From NCBI GenBank assembly GCA_964568045.1, contig CAZMOL010000011.1, positions 1-28,586 on the forward strand: 28,586 nt of DNA, written 5' to 3'. Below the pieces are notes generated by a model. That model had not been told where the DNA came from and made no database searches. It worked only from the letters and a program-made list of their open reading frames with translations. Of this stretch, positions 1 through 8,261 are shown one piece after another; the first letter of the stretch is position 1, and each line of letters opens with the position of its first letter. The translations under genes were made by a program, and so were the position numbers. The DNA comes from CAZDDA01 sp964568045. Lineage in GTDB: Bacteria > Bipolaricaulota > Bipolaricaulia > UBA7950 > UBA9294.

Positions 1-75
1 ATCGTGTGGACTGGTCGGTGCCAAACAGAGGGACGGACGGCTGCAGCAACGTGTTTGGCCCTTGAGGGAGGACGC

Positions 76-1089
76 ATGATCAAGATACTCATTGTCCTTT
101 TCTCTAGCGTGTTCCTCGCGACGTTGATCGTACACGGCGAGGGCGAGCTGTACGTGGACGTGTACGATTCAGTCAAGGCGTGCAACGGCACAACGCTGTT
201 TGCAGACCTCCATCCCGGCCAGCCGCCACGGATTGTCGAGGTGGATATGGCAGGGGCGGTTGTCTGGGAGTTCGTCGTTCCTCCTGCCTTGAGCAGGTTC
301 AGGGATCCCGGATTCGACGTCGAGGCGCTGCCGAGCGGGAACGTGCTGTTCGTGCTTCCCGGAAACGGGATCTACGAGGTCGACGGCGATGGCAGGATTG
401 TGTGGAGGCATCTCGACCCGGAGGTCTCTCACGACGCCGATCGACTGCCGAGTGGGAATACACTCTACGTCTACGGCGACAACGATGATGTGGACGACCT
501 GCACGTCAAGGAGATCGATGCGTCCGGCAATCTGGTGTGGTCGTGGCAGGCCGGACCGGCGTTTGATGTTGATCCGTACATCGGAATCGACGACGGAGGC
601 TGGACGCACGTTAACGCGGTGACGCGGCTAGAAAACGGCAACACGCTTGTCAATCTGCGCAACTTCGATCTCACCGTCGAGCTGAACCCATTGGGCGAGG
701 TTGTCTGGTCGATGGATTGGACGACGCTGTTCGAGGCAACGCCCGAGAGAGGAACGTACGGCCCGCACGAACCCGAGATCCTTCCCGACGATCGGTTGCT
801 TGTCTGTCTTCAGTGGGACTCGCCCTATCAGGTGGTCGAGATCGACCGCACCACTGGGGATCTCATCTGGAGCTACTTTCGAGATGGATTGCGAACGACG
901 CGAGATGCGGACCGGTTGCCGAATGGGAACACGCTCATCGTCGGTGTGCTCCAATCAAGTGAGGACTCCGCCATCTTCGAGATCACTCCCGCTGGTGAGG
1001 TTGTCTGGGAACTGAAGCTCAAGGACGTTCCGGTGGGGCGCAGGCCCGGCTGGTTCTACAAGGCGCAGCGGATCTGTCTGAGCGAGTAG
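76..1089 (+). CDS. Secreted arylsulfotransferase-family (ASST-like) beta-propeller protein
   Basis: Predicted 337-residue exported protein. The ATG at 76 follows GAGGGAGGA and opens a typical signal peptide (MIKILIVLFSS..., hydrophobic to about residue 20); the reading frame extends further upstream but without a better start. The mature part is built from repeated blades of the form 'lPsGNtLyv ... vkEiDasGnlVWsw', visible about six times (for example PSGNVLFV, PSGNTLYV, ENGNTLVN, PNGNTLIV, each followed by an acidic residue, a Gly and VVW). This GNTL/VVW repeat is characteristic of the ASST/PQQ-like propeller group. Family members transfer sulfate between phenolic compounds or only bind ligands; the sequence read here does not decide which. 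It is shorter than classical ASST enzymes, so sulfotransferase activity is uncertain. The next gene is convergent, 48 bases away. Confidence 0.75.
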   Translation: MIKILIVLFSSVFLATLIVHGEGELYVDVYDSVKACNGTTLFADLHPGQPPRIVEVDMAGAVVWEFVVPPALSRFRDPGFDVEALPSGNVLFVLPGNGIYEVDGDGRIVWRHLDPEVSHDADRLPSGNTLYVYGDNDDVDDLHVKEIDASGNLVWSWQAGPAFDVDPYIGIDDGGWTHVNAVTRLENGNTLVNLRNFDLTVELNPLGEVVWSMDWTTLFEATPERGTYGPHEPEILPDDRLLVCLQWDSPYQVVEIDRTTGDLIWSYFRDGLRTTRDADRLPNGNTLIVGVLQSSEDSAIFEITPAGEVVWELKLKDVPVGRRPGWFYKAQRICLSE

Positions 1090-1137
1090 GCCGCAGAACA
1101 TTCGAATTGGAACGGCGAATCGACGGGCCGAGCTTGA

Positions 1138-2193
1138 CTATCCTGTCGGCTGTCCGAGTGTGAAGCGGTGAATCTGTTCGTAGTTGCGACACATCGCAAC
1201 ACGTACGTTCCCGTGACTCATGTCGTATACCACCGACCACTGTGTGCTGCCGGGCTGGCTCACCTGCTCGAGCAAGTCGACGGCTTGCTGTGGTGTGAGC
1301 TGACCGGCTGCCTGCGACAACCGTGTGTGAATGGCGTCGTAGCGAGTGCAGTGTCCAAGGAGTTCGTCGCCCGCTTCAGTGCATATGAAGTTGGTCGCCA
1401 GATGCCAGGCGGAATCCGTTGATCTTGCCACCATCTCTCCCTCCCAGAACTCCACCAGTACCGCCTGTCCGGAGCGGTCGGCAATCAAGTAGTGCAGCGG
1501 CGGGCCACCTTCCATATCGATGTTGTAGTCAGACAAAATCGAGACGGCCTCCTCGACAGTCCGGGCGCGATCCAAGATCACTCGCGTGACGCCCAGCGAG
1601 CCGATCTCCTCCTTGGCGGGGTCGTACGGCTTGTCACTTCCCGGCACCGCGGCCATCCCGATCGCCAGGCCGTGTTCGTTGATGCCGTCAAACGGTAGGA
1701 AAGGTGCAAAAAGCAGCGGAGTACGCGCGGCGAGTGGCAAATCTGCCAGGCTTTCTACGCTGGATGCATCGACGAGATAGGCGATGTCGACCATCGAAAC
1801 CGAAGCGTAGCCGTCGGGCGGATCGGTGAACAGCAGCAGCGCCGGACTGTACGTCCAGTCGAAATTGCGGCCGTAGAGCATGCCGTCTTCATCTCCCAGG
1901 GCGGCGAACAGAGAACACGCCCACACGGGAGAGGGACAGTGATCGTGGGACAGCCGGGCCGGGTGTTGCGTCGAGCTGATGCTGGCCGGGTCAGGACTGT
2001 AGGCACCGATGTAACTCATTGTGTATAGCGGGTAGTCGTCCACCTTCACCAGGCTCTCCAGTGTGGCAGCGACCGTTTCGGGGAGGACATCTACGTCGGG
2101 AACCGTGGGTGGTGGCCTCAGCTGGTCGGCGATCACCAACCCGACTGCGAGTACCAGACCAAATCCTGCGAGCAACAACAAAACTCGACTCAT
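1138..2193 (-). CDS. Linear amide C-N hydrolase, C45/choloylglycine-hydrolase-like Ntn family
   Basis: 351 residues. The start at 2193 (MSRVLLLLAGF...) is preceded by GGAGGTGA and gives a signal peptide or membrane anchor (residues 3-22); an upstream in-frame extension would overlap the YHS gene and is rejected. The family signature is clear: W-A-C-S-L-F-A-A with Cys93 as likely nucleophile, then DGMLYGRNFDW, and later the NEHGLAIGM segment typical of penicillin-acylase/choloylglycine/C45 Ntn hydrolases. These enzymes cleave linear amides (peptide-like, N-acyl or bile-salt-like bonds) after Cys becomes N-terminal by processing. Here about 90 residues precede the Cys, so autoprocessing or signal removal would be needed. 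The substrate cannot be read from sequence. It lies 92 bases downstream of the YHS gene on the same strand. Confidence 0.78.
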   Translation of the reverse strand: MSRVLLLLAGFGLVLAVGLVIADQLRPPPTVPDVDVLPETVAATLESLVKVDDYPLYTMSYIGAYSPDPASISSTQHPARLSHDHCPSPVWACSLFAALGDEDGMLYGRNFDWTYSPALLLFTDPPDGYASVSMVDIAYLVDASSVESLADLPLAARTPLLFAPFLPFDGINEHGLAIGMAAVPGSDKPYDPAKEEIGSLGVTRVILDRARTVEEAVSILSDYNIDMEGGPPLHYLIADRSGQAVLVEFWEGEMVARSTDSAWHLATNFICTEAGDELLGHCTRYDAIHTRLSQAAGQLTPQQAVDLLEQVSQPGSTQWSVVYDMSHGNVRVAMCRNYEQIHRFTLGQPTG

Positions 2194-2285
2194 CGAACTC
2201 ACCTCCGAGCTAAGATACTGCGATGCAGCCTCTTGCCGAGCGCGATGTCGGCAAAGATCCGCGCGTCTCGAGGTGCTTGAGTCAA

Positions 2286-2498
2286 CTACGTTTTCCGCTT
2301 GGCGAACGGATTGAGGCGTTTGGCCCACCCGCGCTGAGCCTCCGCTTCGGCCTTCCCGTGTACGTACTTCCCGGGATCCTCGTCGAAGGCCGTTTTGCAG
2401 CCCGGCGCACAGAAGTAGTAGGTAACGCCCTTGTATTCGGACGTGGCTGCCGCCGTTTCCTTTTCCACCGTCATTCCACAGACTGGATCGATCGGCAT
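2286..2498 (-). CDS. YHS-domain protein
   Basis: Small 70-residue protein. It begins DPVCGM and contains YYFCAPGCKTAFDEDPGKY, the defining YHS pattern (DPVCGM ... YxFCSxxCxxxFxxxPxxY). YHS domains occur in copper/heavy-metal ATPases and metal-linked proteins and are thought to bind metal through the conserved Cys residues (here Cys8 and the CAPGC pair). The tail is basic (AKRLNPFAKRKT). The start at 2498 follows CAGGAGGTG with good spacing. It is upstream of, and on the same strand as, the amide hydrolase. No metal transporter is visible nearby, so the partner is unknown. Confidence 0.85.
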   Translation of the reverse strand: MPIDPVCGMTVEKETAAATSEYKGVTYYFCAPGCKTAFDEDPGKYVHGKAEAEAQRGWAKRLNPFAKRKT

Positions 2499-2665
2499 CG
2501 GACACCTCCTGGGTCTTTCCTACTATGATAGTTGCAGGGAGTCTCTGGGGCTATTCGGGCAAGCAGCTTGATCTGGCCATCGTGTTGTACGTCGAATGTA
2601 CAGAGAGTGGCGCGCGGGCCCTGTTCTGGTAGACTGGGACACCCATTTCGTCTGAGGGAGGAGGA

Positions 2666-3355
2666 ATGACCGAGCGGGCGTATGTGTTGGAACTGGATCC
2701 GGCGCTGCACCCCTGTCCGGTGTTGCCGGCACTGATCTGGGCGGAGGGGATCTCTCCACCGGGGCCCACGGCCGAAGCGCCGTCTTTCCTGGTCGAGACT
2801 CTGGAGCAGTGCAAGCAGAAAGGTGAAGGCTTCGTCCCGGCCGACCTGCGAGCCCGCGTACGTGACATGCTTCGACACGGGCGCTACAAGCCTGCCGGCC
2901 GCGGCAAGCCGGCAAGTGAATTCCTCTTGCGCGCGGCATTGAGCGATTCCTTCCCGCTGGTGAATGGACCGGTTGACATCAACAATGCGATCAGCCTTGC
3001 CTCTGGGCTTCCGGGCTCGATCTTTGACGCGGATCTCGCGGGCACCCACTTGCTGTTGCGGCGCGGTCGGCCGGGCGAATCGTACGTGTTCAATCCCACT
3101 GGTCAGGTCATCGGCCTTGAGGATCTGATCGTGGTCTGTCGCCGTGAAGGGGAAAGCTGGGTGCCTTGTGGCAATCCGGTGAAGGACGCGATGGCGACCA
3201 AAATCCGTCCAGAGACACAGAGCGTGGCGGCCATTCTCTACGCTCCAATAGGTGAAGCGATAGCCTTTGTCGAGACCTGGGCCGGCCGCTACGCCGAGCT
3301 GCTCAGTACACACTGCCGGGCCCAAGTCGTGGGTTTCAAAACCGTGACTTCGTGA
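2666..3355 (+). CDS. Stand-alone B3/4 (PheRS-beta-like) domain protein
   Basis: 229 residues, start ATG at 2666 after GAGGGAGGAGGA. The protein resembles the solo B3/4-domain family related to the editing-site region of phenylalanyl-tRNA synthetase beta: a central 'SEFLLRAALSDSFPLVNGPVDINNAISL' type segment with the family's NxVVDxNNxxSL-like pattern (here GPVDINNAISLASG), followed by D...G...LRRGRPGE and a C-terminal ATKIRPETQSVAAILYAP block like the 'rD...t..T..v..viy' motif. In the parent enzyme this region clears mischarged tRNA; free-standing members are proposed trans-editing or RNA/amino-acid binding proteins, but most are untested. It is cytoplasmic with no signal peptide. It is transcribed divergently from the YHS gene; the 167-base gap has no clear promoter I can defend. 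Confidence 0.75.
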   Translation: MTERAYVLELDPALHPCPVLPALIWAEGISPPGPTAEAPSFLVETLEQCKQKGEGFVPADLRARVRDMLRHGRYKPAGRGKPASEFLLRAALSDSFPLVNGPVDINNAISLASGLPGSIFDADLAGTHLLLRRGRPGESYVFNPTGQVIGLEDLIVVCRREGESWVPCGNPVKDAMATKIRPETQSVAAILYAPIGEAIAFVETWAGRYAELLSTHCRAQVVGFKTVTS

Positions 3356-3383
3356 TCCGGTGGGTGATCGCGGCTTGCGCCTC

Positions 3384-3412
3384 TTGTTAGGAACAGACTC
3401 TTGTTGTATGCT
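3384..3412 (+). promoter_or_regulatory. Candidate sigma70-type promoter for the DOMON-like gene
   Basis: TTGTTA (3384-3389), 17 bases, TATGCT (3407-3412). Each box matches four of six consensus positions and spacing is ideal. It lies 44 bases before the chosen ATG at 3456, in a short gap after the B3/4 gene. Based on sequence only. Confidence 0.4.
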
Positions 3413-3455
3413 GAGGCCGATAACCCAGGATATGCTAATAAGGAGGGCGCAGAGA

Positions 3456-4163
3456 ATGGTTCGCAATCATCTATCTAGGCTGAGGAATTGGAGAGTCGCG
3501 GGGATCGTTGTTCTCCTGTTGGTTCTGCTAGCACAGACCGTGGTTTGTGCTAGAAACCTACCCGAGGAGATACCCTATGGGTCATGCGATCGCCTTGATG
3601 GGGTCATCGGGACTGAATGGGACAGCTCGCTCAAGAAACAGACCACCATCACCTACCAGAGGACAAGCTGCTCGTGCAGCGCAAGTCACCTACCCACGCA
3701 GCTGTACCTGCAGCATGATGACGAGAATCTGTATGTCGCAATGAGCATCCGGACCTCCTATCTGCGGTCCTCTCGGGAGACCTTCCGCGCTCTCCTTTTT
3801 GTCGACAACGGTGATAGCACGCTGTGGCACGTAGGAGACAACATCGTCATCGTCCCCGCGAATGACGGGCAGCTGCTTGAAACGGGACTGGATTATTACT
3901 ACCCGTCGTATTCACGGACGCCGGTCGACAAGGCCACTCTTGACGTGCAGCAGGACGCAACGGGAGTTGGAAAATGGAACCCATCGACGGGCTCCTTCGA
4001 ATTCGAGCTGAGCCTCCCGCTGCAATCCGGCGACCCGTTGGATGTCGCCATTGTCGCAGGGGAACCGGTGATCGTGGTGGTCGGGTTTGATGTCGTCGAT
4101 TCGTACGCCAGATCCTTGTACTACGGCAAAGCTCCCTCTTTCTCCTTGTTTATTGCCCCGTAG
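3456..4163 (+). CDS. Secreted DOMON/CBM9-like protein
   Basis: 235 residues from the ATG at 3456, chosen because AAGGAGGGC lies upstream and the product starts with a basic n-region (RNHLSRLRNWR) and a long hydrophobic stretch ending VVCA, a plausible signal peptide. Earlier in-frame starts would put about 30 unlikely residues ahead. The mature part carries DRLDGVIGTEWDSS and later LYLQHDDENLYVAMSI, the 'dG.lde.eW....v.vl.ddenLYvav' pattern of CBM9/DOMON-like beta-sandwich domains, which bind sugars or haem in secreted proteins. Paired Cys (CSCSA) sit between them. Nothing catalytic is recognised; ligand unknown. It precedes the TatT-like gene by 270 bases in which I see no gene. Confidence 0.6.
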   Translation: MVRNHLSRLRNWRVAGIVVLLLVLLAQTVVCARNLPEEIPYGSCDRLDGVIGTEWDSSLKKQTTITYQRTSCSCSASHLPTQLYLQHDDENLYVAMSIRTSYLRSSRETFRALLFVDNGDSTLWHVGDNIVIVPANDGQLLETGLDYYYPSYSRTPVDKATLDVQQDATGVGKWNPSTGSFEFELSLPLQSGDPLDVAIVAGEPVIVVVGFDVVDSYARSLYYGKAPSFSLFIAP

Positions 4164-4434
4164 CGGGAGGATTTGAACGCAAGATCCCCTCTGTAGAGCT
4201 TGTACGACGAGTGATTGGGAATAGCAGAATCCCCTATGCATTGCCCTGACAGCTGGATACCAGTATCTGCTCTTTGGGAAAACGCCACGTCTTCTTATCT
4301 CGAAACACTGCTTGAAGAACGCGCCAAGTTGTCGGTGCGGGCCCGGGTTGGCAAGATTGGGAAGATCGATGTACGCGGTGTTCGGCCTGATACTACAGGC
4401 AGATTGTGTACACCTTCCCGATGATGGAGGGGGG

Positions 4435-5337
4435 ATGGTTTTGTCGAGTGTTCTGGATCGTCGGTGTTCCAGACGCATGGTGTGGCACGGTCTGGTGCTT
4501 CTCGTGGGTGCGGTTCTCGCGGCTGCGTTGTTTGGTCTTCCCGTCACTGCTTTGGAGGGGTCTTTCTCGGAGCTTGTCGAACGCGCCGATGCAGCGTTTC
4601 GGGAGAGGTTTCTCGAAGGCAGGATGAAGGAGGCCATCGCTTTCTACGAGGTGATTCTCGGCCTGGATCCGTTGCCCGTGCAATCCGATGCCTTTGTGCT
4701 CAATCGGCTGTCTCAGCTGTGTTATGAGCTGACCACCTTCGGTGAGGGAGACACGCCGCAGGATCGTGATCTCCTAATGAAAGGAAAGGACTACGGCCTT
4801 CGCGGTCTGCGGCTTGTCTCCGGCTTCGCGGAAAGGGAGGAGAAAGATTTCGGAGAAGCGGTGGGGAAGCTGGGCGATCCGGCGGCCCTGCTGTGGACTG
4901 CCAACAACTGGGGGGCATTGTTCGGGTATGATCCCCTGCAGGGGATGTTCGGCGTGAACAGCGTGAGGGCCATGTACGAGCGCTGCCTTGCCATCGAGGA
5001 GAGCTACTGGGGCGCGAGCGCTCATGGCGCTCTGGGGGCGTTGCTGGTGGTCACTCCGGAGATCCTCGGAGGAAACCCCGACCAAGGTAGAACACACCTA
5101 GAAAAGGTGATCGCACTTAACCCAAGCTACCTGGAGAATCGTGTGGTCTATGCGCAGTACTGGGGCTTTACTTATGATTTCTTCGGGAACGTCAATGGGA
5201 TAAGGGACCGCGAGCTGATCGAGCGCGAATTGAACCTGGTTCTCGAAGCTCCGATTGGGGATTGGCCGTTCTGGAATAGAGAGGCAAAAAAGGAGGTTCA
5301 GATCCTTCTTGCCCAGTTGCGGGAGCTTTCACCGTGA
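4435..5337 (+). CDS. TatT-like (TRAP-associated TPR) exported protein
   Basis: 300 residues from ATG 4435, preceded by GGAGGGGGG; ATG 4477 is the alternative. An N-terminal hydrophobic segment (MVWHGLVLLVGAVLAAALFG) suggests a lipoprotein-less signal peptide or anchor. The mature protein is alpha-helical with helix pairs resembling TPRs, and matches the layout of the TatT component family: 'LSELVERADAAFRERF ... EAIAFYE', 'LLWTANNWGALFGYDPL', 'RCLAIEESYWGASAHGALGALL', 'GRTHLEKVIALNP', and a terminal 'REAKKEVQILLAQL'. Known TatT proteins are trimeric partners of TRAP substrate-binding proteins. No TRAP transporter gene lies in this window, so the partner must be elsewhere or the role differs. 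It is 25 bases ahead of the phosphodiesterase gene, probably one transcript. Confidence 0.7.
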   Translation: MVLSSVLDRRCSRRMVWHGLVLLVGAVLAAALFGLPVTALEGSFSELVERADAAFRERFLEGRMKEAIAFYEVILGLDPLPVQSDAFVLNRLSQLCYELTTFGEGDTPQDRDLLMKGKDYGLRGLRLVSGFAEREEKDFGEAVGKLGDPAALLWTANNWGALFGYDPLQGMFGVNSVRAMYERCLAIEESYWGASAHGALGALLVVTPEILGGNPDQGRTHLEKVIALNPSYLENRVVYAQYWGFTYDFFGNVNGIRDRELIERELNLVLEAPIGDWPFWNREAKKEVQILLAQLRELSP

Positions 5338-5362
5338 CAGCGTGTGGACCGGGAGTCAAGCG

Positions 5363-6349
5363 ATGATCTCTCCACGAAAATGCGGCTTTGTGATACTCAT
5401 CACATTAGGTGCGATTGCTGTTTTGTGGCTGACTGTAGGAGCGAAAAGCTTTGACAACATCTTCCTTCGTGGAGCGCAGCGGCCACGGCCAGTGCTTAAC
5501 ATCGCGCATGCCGGTGCCTCTTCCTTGGCCCCGCAGAACACCTTGGCGGCAGGGTTGAAGGCCTTCCAAATCGGCGCAGACCTGTGGGGGGTGGATGTGA
5601 GGCTCACCAAGGATGGGGATTTTGTCCTGATGCACGATGCCACTCTTAACAGGACGACCGACGTGGAGGAGATCTTCCCCGAGCGTGCTCCCTGGAGGGT
5701 TGACGAGTTCACGGCATCCGAACTCAAGATGCTCGACGCAGGCTCGTGGTTCATTGAGACCGACCCCTTCAGCCAGATCGCATTGGGCGAGGTCCCCGAA
5801 GATGATCAACACGCTTACGTGGGGGAGAAGATACCCACCCTGCGGGAGGTCCTGGAGTTCACCCGGGATCACGACTGGCGGATCGATGTCGAGGTGAAGA
5901 CCACGGACAACATCCCCGATGCAGTGATCGCGCAAAAGCTCGTCACACTGATTGTGGAGACTGGGACGAAAGCTCGTGTGCTGGTCTCTTCCTTCGACCA
6001 TCAGCTGCTTGCAGAGATCAAGAGGGTCGATCCCGATATCCCGGTCGCCGCGTTGGTGATCGTTGCTCCTTGGGATCCTGTCGAATACCTGGAGGAGTTG
6101 GGCGCGGATGTCTACGCGCCCAGCCCGGTTGGCTTCACGTCTGGCCTTGTGGCGCGGCTGGGAGCGCTCGGATTCGGGGTGCACCTTTGGACCTACAACG
6201 CGGAAGACCAGCTAGAGCATTTTGCCGAAATGGAGGGTGTGAGCGGGATCTACACGGATTTTCCACAGCTTCTTGAGCCGATTCTGGACGAACTGTTTGG
6301 TACCAATGCGAATAAAAGGGAATGGCTCCTCGCTGTCTCAAGCGGGTAA
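5363..6349 (+). CDS. Glycerophosphodiester phosphodiesterase-family protein with altered active-site residues
   Basis: 328 residues from ATG 5363 (upstream GGGAG); an N-terminal membrane segment spans roughly residues 8-26. The TIM-barrel GDPD pattern is clear: IAHAG (residues 47-51), QNTLAAG, GADLWGVDVRLTKDGDFVLMHD, LNRTT, then a later WRIDVEVK strand. Canonical family members cleave glycerophosphodiesters to glycerol-3-phosphate and use H-R-G, P-E-N-T, an E-x-D metal pair and H-D. Here HRG is HAG (Ala50), PENT is PQNT (Gln58) and ExD is GVD (Gly76, Asp78), while His49, His91 and the later Glu remain. Metal binding may be changed. The last residues (about WLLAVSSG) and the stop codon lie inside repeat copy R1, so the C-terminus appears repeat-derived. 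It likely shares a transcript with the TatT-like gene. Confidence 0.8.
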   Translation: MISPRKCGFVILITLGAIAVLWLTVGAKSFDNIFLRGAQRPRPVLNIAHAGASSLAPQNTLAAGLKAFQIGADLWGVDVRLTKDGDFVLMHDATLNRTTDVEEIFPERAPWRVDEFTASELKMLDAGSWFIETDPFSQIALGEVPEDDQHAYVGEKIPTLREVLEFTRDHDWRIDVEVKTTDNIPDAVIAQKLVTLIVETGTKARVLVSSFDHQLLAEIKRVDPDIPVAALVIVAPWDPVEYLEELGADVYAPSPVGFTSGLVARLGALGFGVHLWTYNAEDQLEHFAEMEGVSGIYTDFPQLLEPILDELFGTNANKREWLLAVSSG

Positions 6350-6482
6350 CCCAAAGTTGAACTTACTTGCAGTCTTATTATAAGGGAATACAGGAGGAAG
6401 GATAGGGCCGCAGTCTTTGATAACAGGAGTAGGAAGTTGATTCTCTTCCTGGTTTCTTGGCTTCCTAATAGGCAGTCAGCCG
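6327..6482 (+). repeat. Interspersed palindromic repeat, copy R1
   Basis: This stretch aligns along its length with the segment at 8408-8573: shared blocks include CTCGCTGT-TCAAGC-GGTAACCC, a GGAGGA block, a CGTAGT/CGCAGT block and CCT-ATTTCTTGGC-type ends followed by CTAATAG. The left arm (about 6376-6400) is shorter than in other copies, so its hairpin is weaker. It covers the end of the phosphodiesterase gene and the possible start of the next gene. Confidence 0.7.
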
Positions 6483-7918
6483 TTGTTTTTGGAGTGGATG
6501 TTTGTAAGAAGGGGGGTGAGAATATCGCTTGGCCGAAGACAATCCTGTTGGCCCTCTTCTTAACACTTGTGGTTTCCCCTGTGCTGGGTGTCGCTTCCCA
6601 GGGGACGGACCAGCGGTCAGCAATTATGGTAGAGAGTTTCGACTCGGGGACCAGGGTCGTGCGCGAGGTCGCCGAGGCTTTGACCGGCAACGGTAACAGC
6701 ATCCTGGAATGCTATCCACTCGGTAGCAAGCTCTTCTTGGGGCTGGTGAGCCTCCTTCCAGAGTCCGCAAGGATTGCGGCGATGGAATGGGGGATGCGCC
6801 TTTCGGTGGGGAACTCCCGCAAGAAGCTAGAGGGCTTTGACGTCGATTGCCTGCCGGGATGGTGTGTGGCGCAATATCCGGCCACCGATCGCGAATATGA
6901 GGTGATCCTTATCGGCTCGCCAAACGGCGGGATCGCCCACCTGGCCGCCTTGCTCCACGCCCCGTTTCTCACCACCTCGTTTGGACTGACCTTCCGACGT
7001 CCGCCGATAGAGGCGGATGACCTAGAGAGCTATCACAAGACCGGCAAAGCGTTGGCGGAGACTCTCTTAGCGCAAAGCGAGGGCGAGAGCTTCGAGGTCA
7101 TCAGCCATTACGATGCCCTCCACGACCGATCCCTGGTCAAGTTTGTGAATTTCATCCGGATCAAGCTACTAGCGCTTCCCGAAAGCTATCGGGAATTTAT
7201 CCTGGACAATCTCGCTCCCGGGGGAAAGCTGATCCTCGTCAACTGCAGTTACTGCTGGCCTCAGTACAGGATTGCAGAATGGTCCTTCCTTCAGGTAGGC
7301 GGGCTGGGCGGGATCAGTCCAGAGGCCTACCTTGAGCGATGGCCGCTCGATCTCCCGGTGGAGGTTCGGAGGGAGTCCGAATGGGGCTGCCCCGAAGCGT
7401 TCGTCGCGGCGGCCAAGGGCTTTGCTGCCCAGCACGACATCGAGGTTTTGGAACTGGAATTTGACCATCCGAAAGAGTACAGCCTCCTTGCCTACAACGC
7501 CTATCTTGCGAGTGACGGTGCCCAACAAGACGAGATCCTGTTTGACTGCTTCAACCACCAGAACCCCCGCACCAACATCGAGACCGGCATCCCCGGGCTG
7601 TGGCTCCCCTTCAACACCGAGGATGGTCTCACTTTTGCAGGTGAGTTTCTCGAAGGGAGAACGTTCGATCGGATCTACTTCACCCTGCTTCCCTCCTTCG
7701 CGGGTAGTCCCGATACCGCTCGACTGAACGACTGGATCGAGCTTCTCTCCTGGCACGGTGAGCTCGAACTTCTCGGACTCGACCCGCGAACATTCCCAGC
7801 CGATCCGCTGGCACCGTTCCGCTTCGCGTCTGACATGAAGGACCTACGTCAGCGCTACAAGCTTCCCACCGCGCTGAAACTGGATCTGGCAACCCTCGAA
7901 GAACTGCTGTCTCCGTGA
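6437..7918 (+). CDS. Uncharacterised exported protein
   Basis: Up to 493 residues; I do not recognise the family. The frame is open from a TTG at 6437, and a GTG at 6494 is the other in-frame candidate. A signal-peptide-like stretch (WPKTILLALFLTLVVSPVLGVA) begins only at about 6530, just after a strong AAGGGGGGTGAG that has no standard in-frame start downstream. The true start is therefore unresolved, and the six-G run at 6511-6516 should be checked. The mature protein has segments such as GSPNGGIAHLAALLHAPFL and DNLAPGGKLILVNCSYCWPQ; the second superficially recalls a methyltransferase strand but other motifs of that fold are not evident. Four Cys residues occur near conserved-looking spots. 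The upstream repeat R1 overlaps the first codons if TTG 6437 is used. Confidence 0.6.
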   Translation: MILFLVSWLPNRQSAVVFGVDVCKKGGENIAWPKTILLALFLTLVVSPVLGVASQGTDQRSAIMVESFDSGTRVVREVAEALTGNGNSILECYPLGSKLFLGLVSLLPESARIAAMEWGMRLSVGNSRKKLEGFDVDCLPGWCVAQYPATDREYEVILIGSPNGGIAHLAALLHAPFLTTSFGLTFRRPPIEADDLESYHKTGKALAETLLAQSEGESFEVISHYDALHDRSLVKFVNFIRIKLLALPESYREFILDNLAPGGKLILVNCSYCWPQYRIAEWSFLQVGGLGGISPEAYLERWPLDLPVEVRRESEWGCPEAFVAAAKGFAAQHDIEVLELEFDHPKEYSLLAYNAYLASDGAQQDEILFDCFNHQNPRTNIETGIPGLWLPFNTEDGLTFAGEFLEGRTFDRIYFTLLPSFAGSPDTARLNDWIELLSWHGELELLGLDPRTFPADPLAPFRFASDMKDLRQRYKLPTALKLDLATLEELLSP

Positions 7919-8066
7919 AGATAGGGACCATGCCTCCTATCATGAGGAAGCCAGGAACCCATGAAGAATGAAGGGGTTGAGATGCCGCCGAAATACGAGG
8001 AACTGGTCTCTCGATATCATCGGAGCCGCCATTGAGGGTACACCGACAGCGCTTCTTTTTCCACAA
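7919..8066. other. Gene-free spacer with a degenerate repeat fragment
   Basis: No convincing gene. Around 7940-7970 the bases CATGAGGAAGCCAGGAACCC resemble the left arm of the downstream repeats (ATAAGGAGACCAGGAATCC), so this is probably a decayed or half copy of the same family. The whole interval 7919-8643 lacks genes and is largely repeat material. Confidence 0.45.
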
Positions 8067-8225
8067 CTTCTTCAAGCAGCTACTACCTTCTGTTATAAGG
8101 AGACCAGGAATCCAAGAGGAGAAAGAAAACCGCAGTTTTGATACAAAGAAGCAGAAAGTTCATCCTTTTCCTGGCCTCCTGGGTTCCTAAGAGGCTTAAA
8201 AAGGCCCGCGGTCCAACTTGGCTGC
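8067..8225 (+). repeat. Interspersed palindromic repeat, copy R2
   Basis: Left arm from about 8095 (ATAAGGAGACCAGGAATCCA) and right arm ending near 8190 (TTCCTGGCCTCCTGGGTTCC). Pairing the two arms by eye gives about 21 of 26 positions paired including G-U. A CCGCGG(T/C)CCAACTT extension follows and is shared only with R3. A CTTCTTCAAGCAG block at 8067-8080 corresponds to the CGCTGTTTCAAGCAG leader of R4. Confidence 0.75.
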
Positions 8226-8261
8226 GGTTTTTCTATAAGGAAACCAACAAGCCATGAGACG

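Noticed and set aside
2471..3466. 331-codon minus-strand frame over the B3/4-domain gene
   Set aside because: Composition is basic and low in structure, it overlaps a well-supported gene with a good ribosome site, and it runs into the YHS gene.
4164..4434. tRNA or small RNA in the gap before the TatT-like gene
   Set aside because: No cloverleaf, anticodon arm or T-loop consensus could be assembled by eye; no such gene was seen in any other gap either.
7176..7300. Methyltransferase reading of the 6437-7918 protein from its APGGKLILVN segment
   Set aside because: Only this one strand-like motif fits; no SAM-binding glycine motif was seen and the protein has a signal-like segment.
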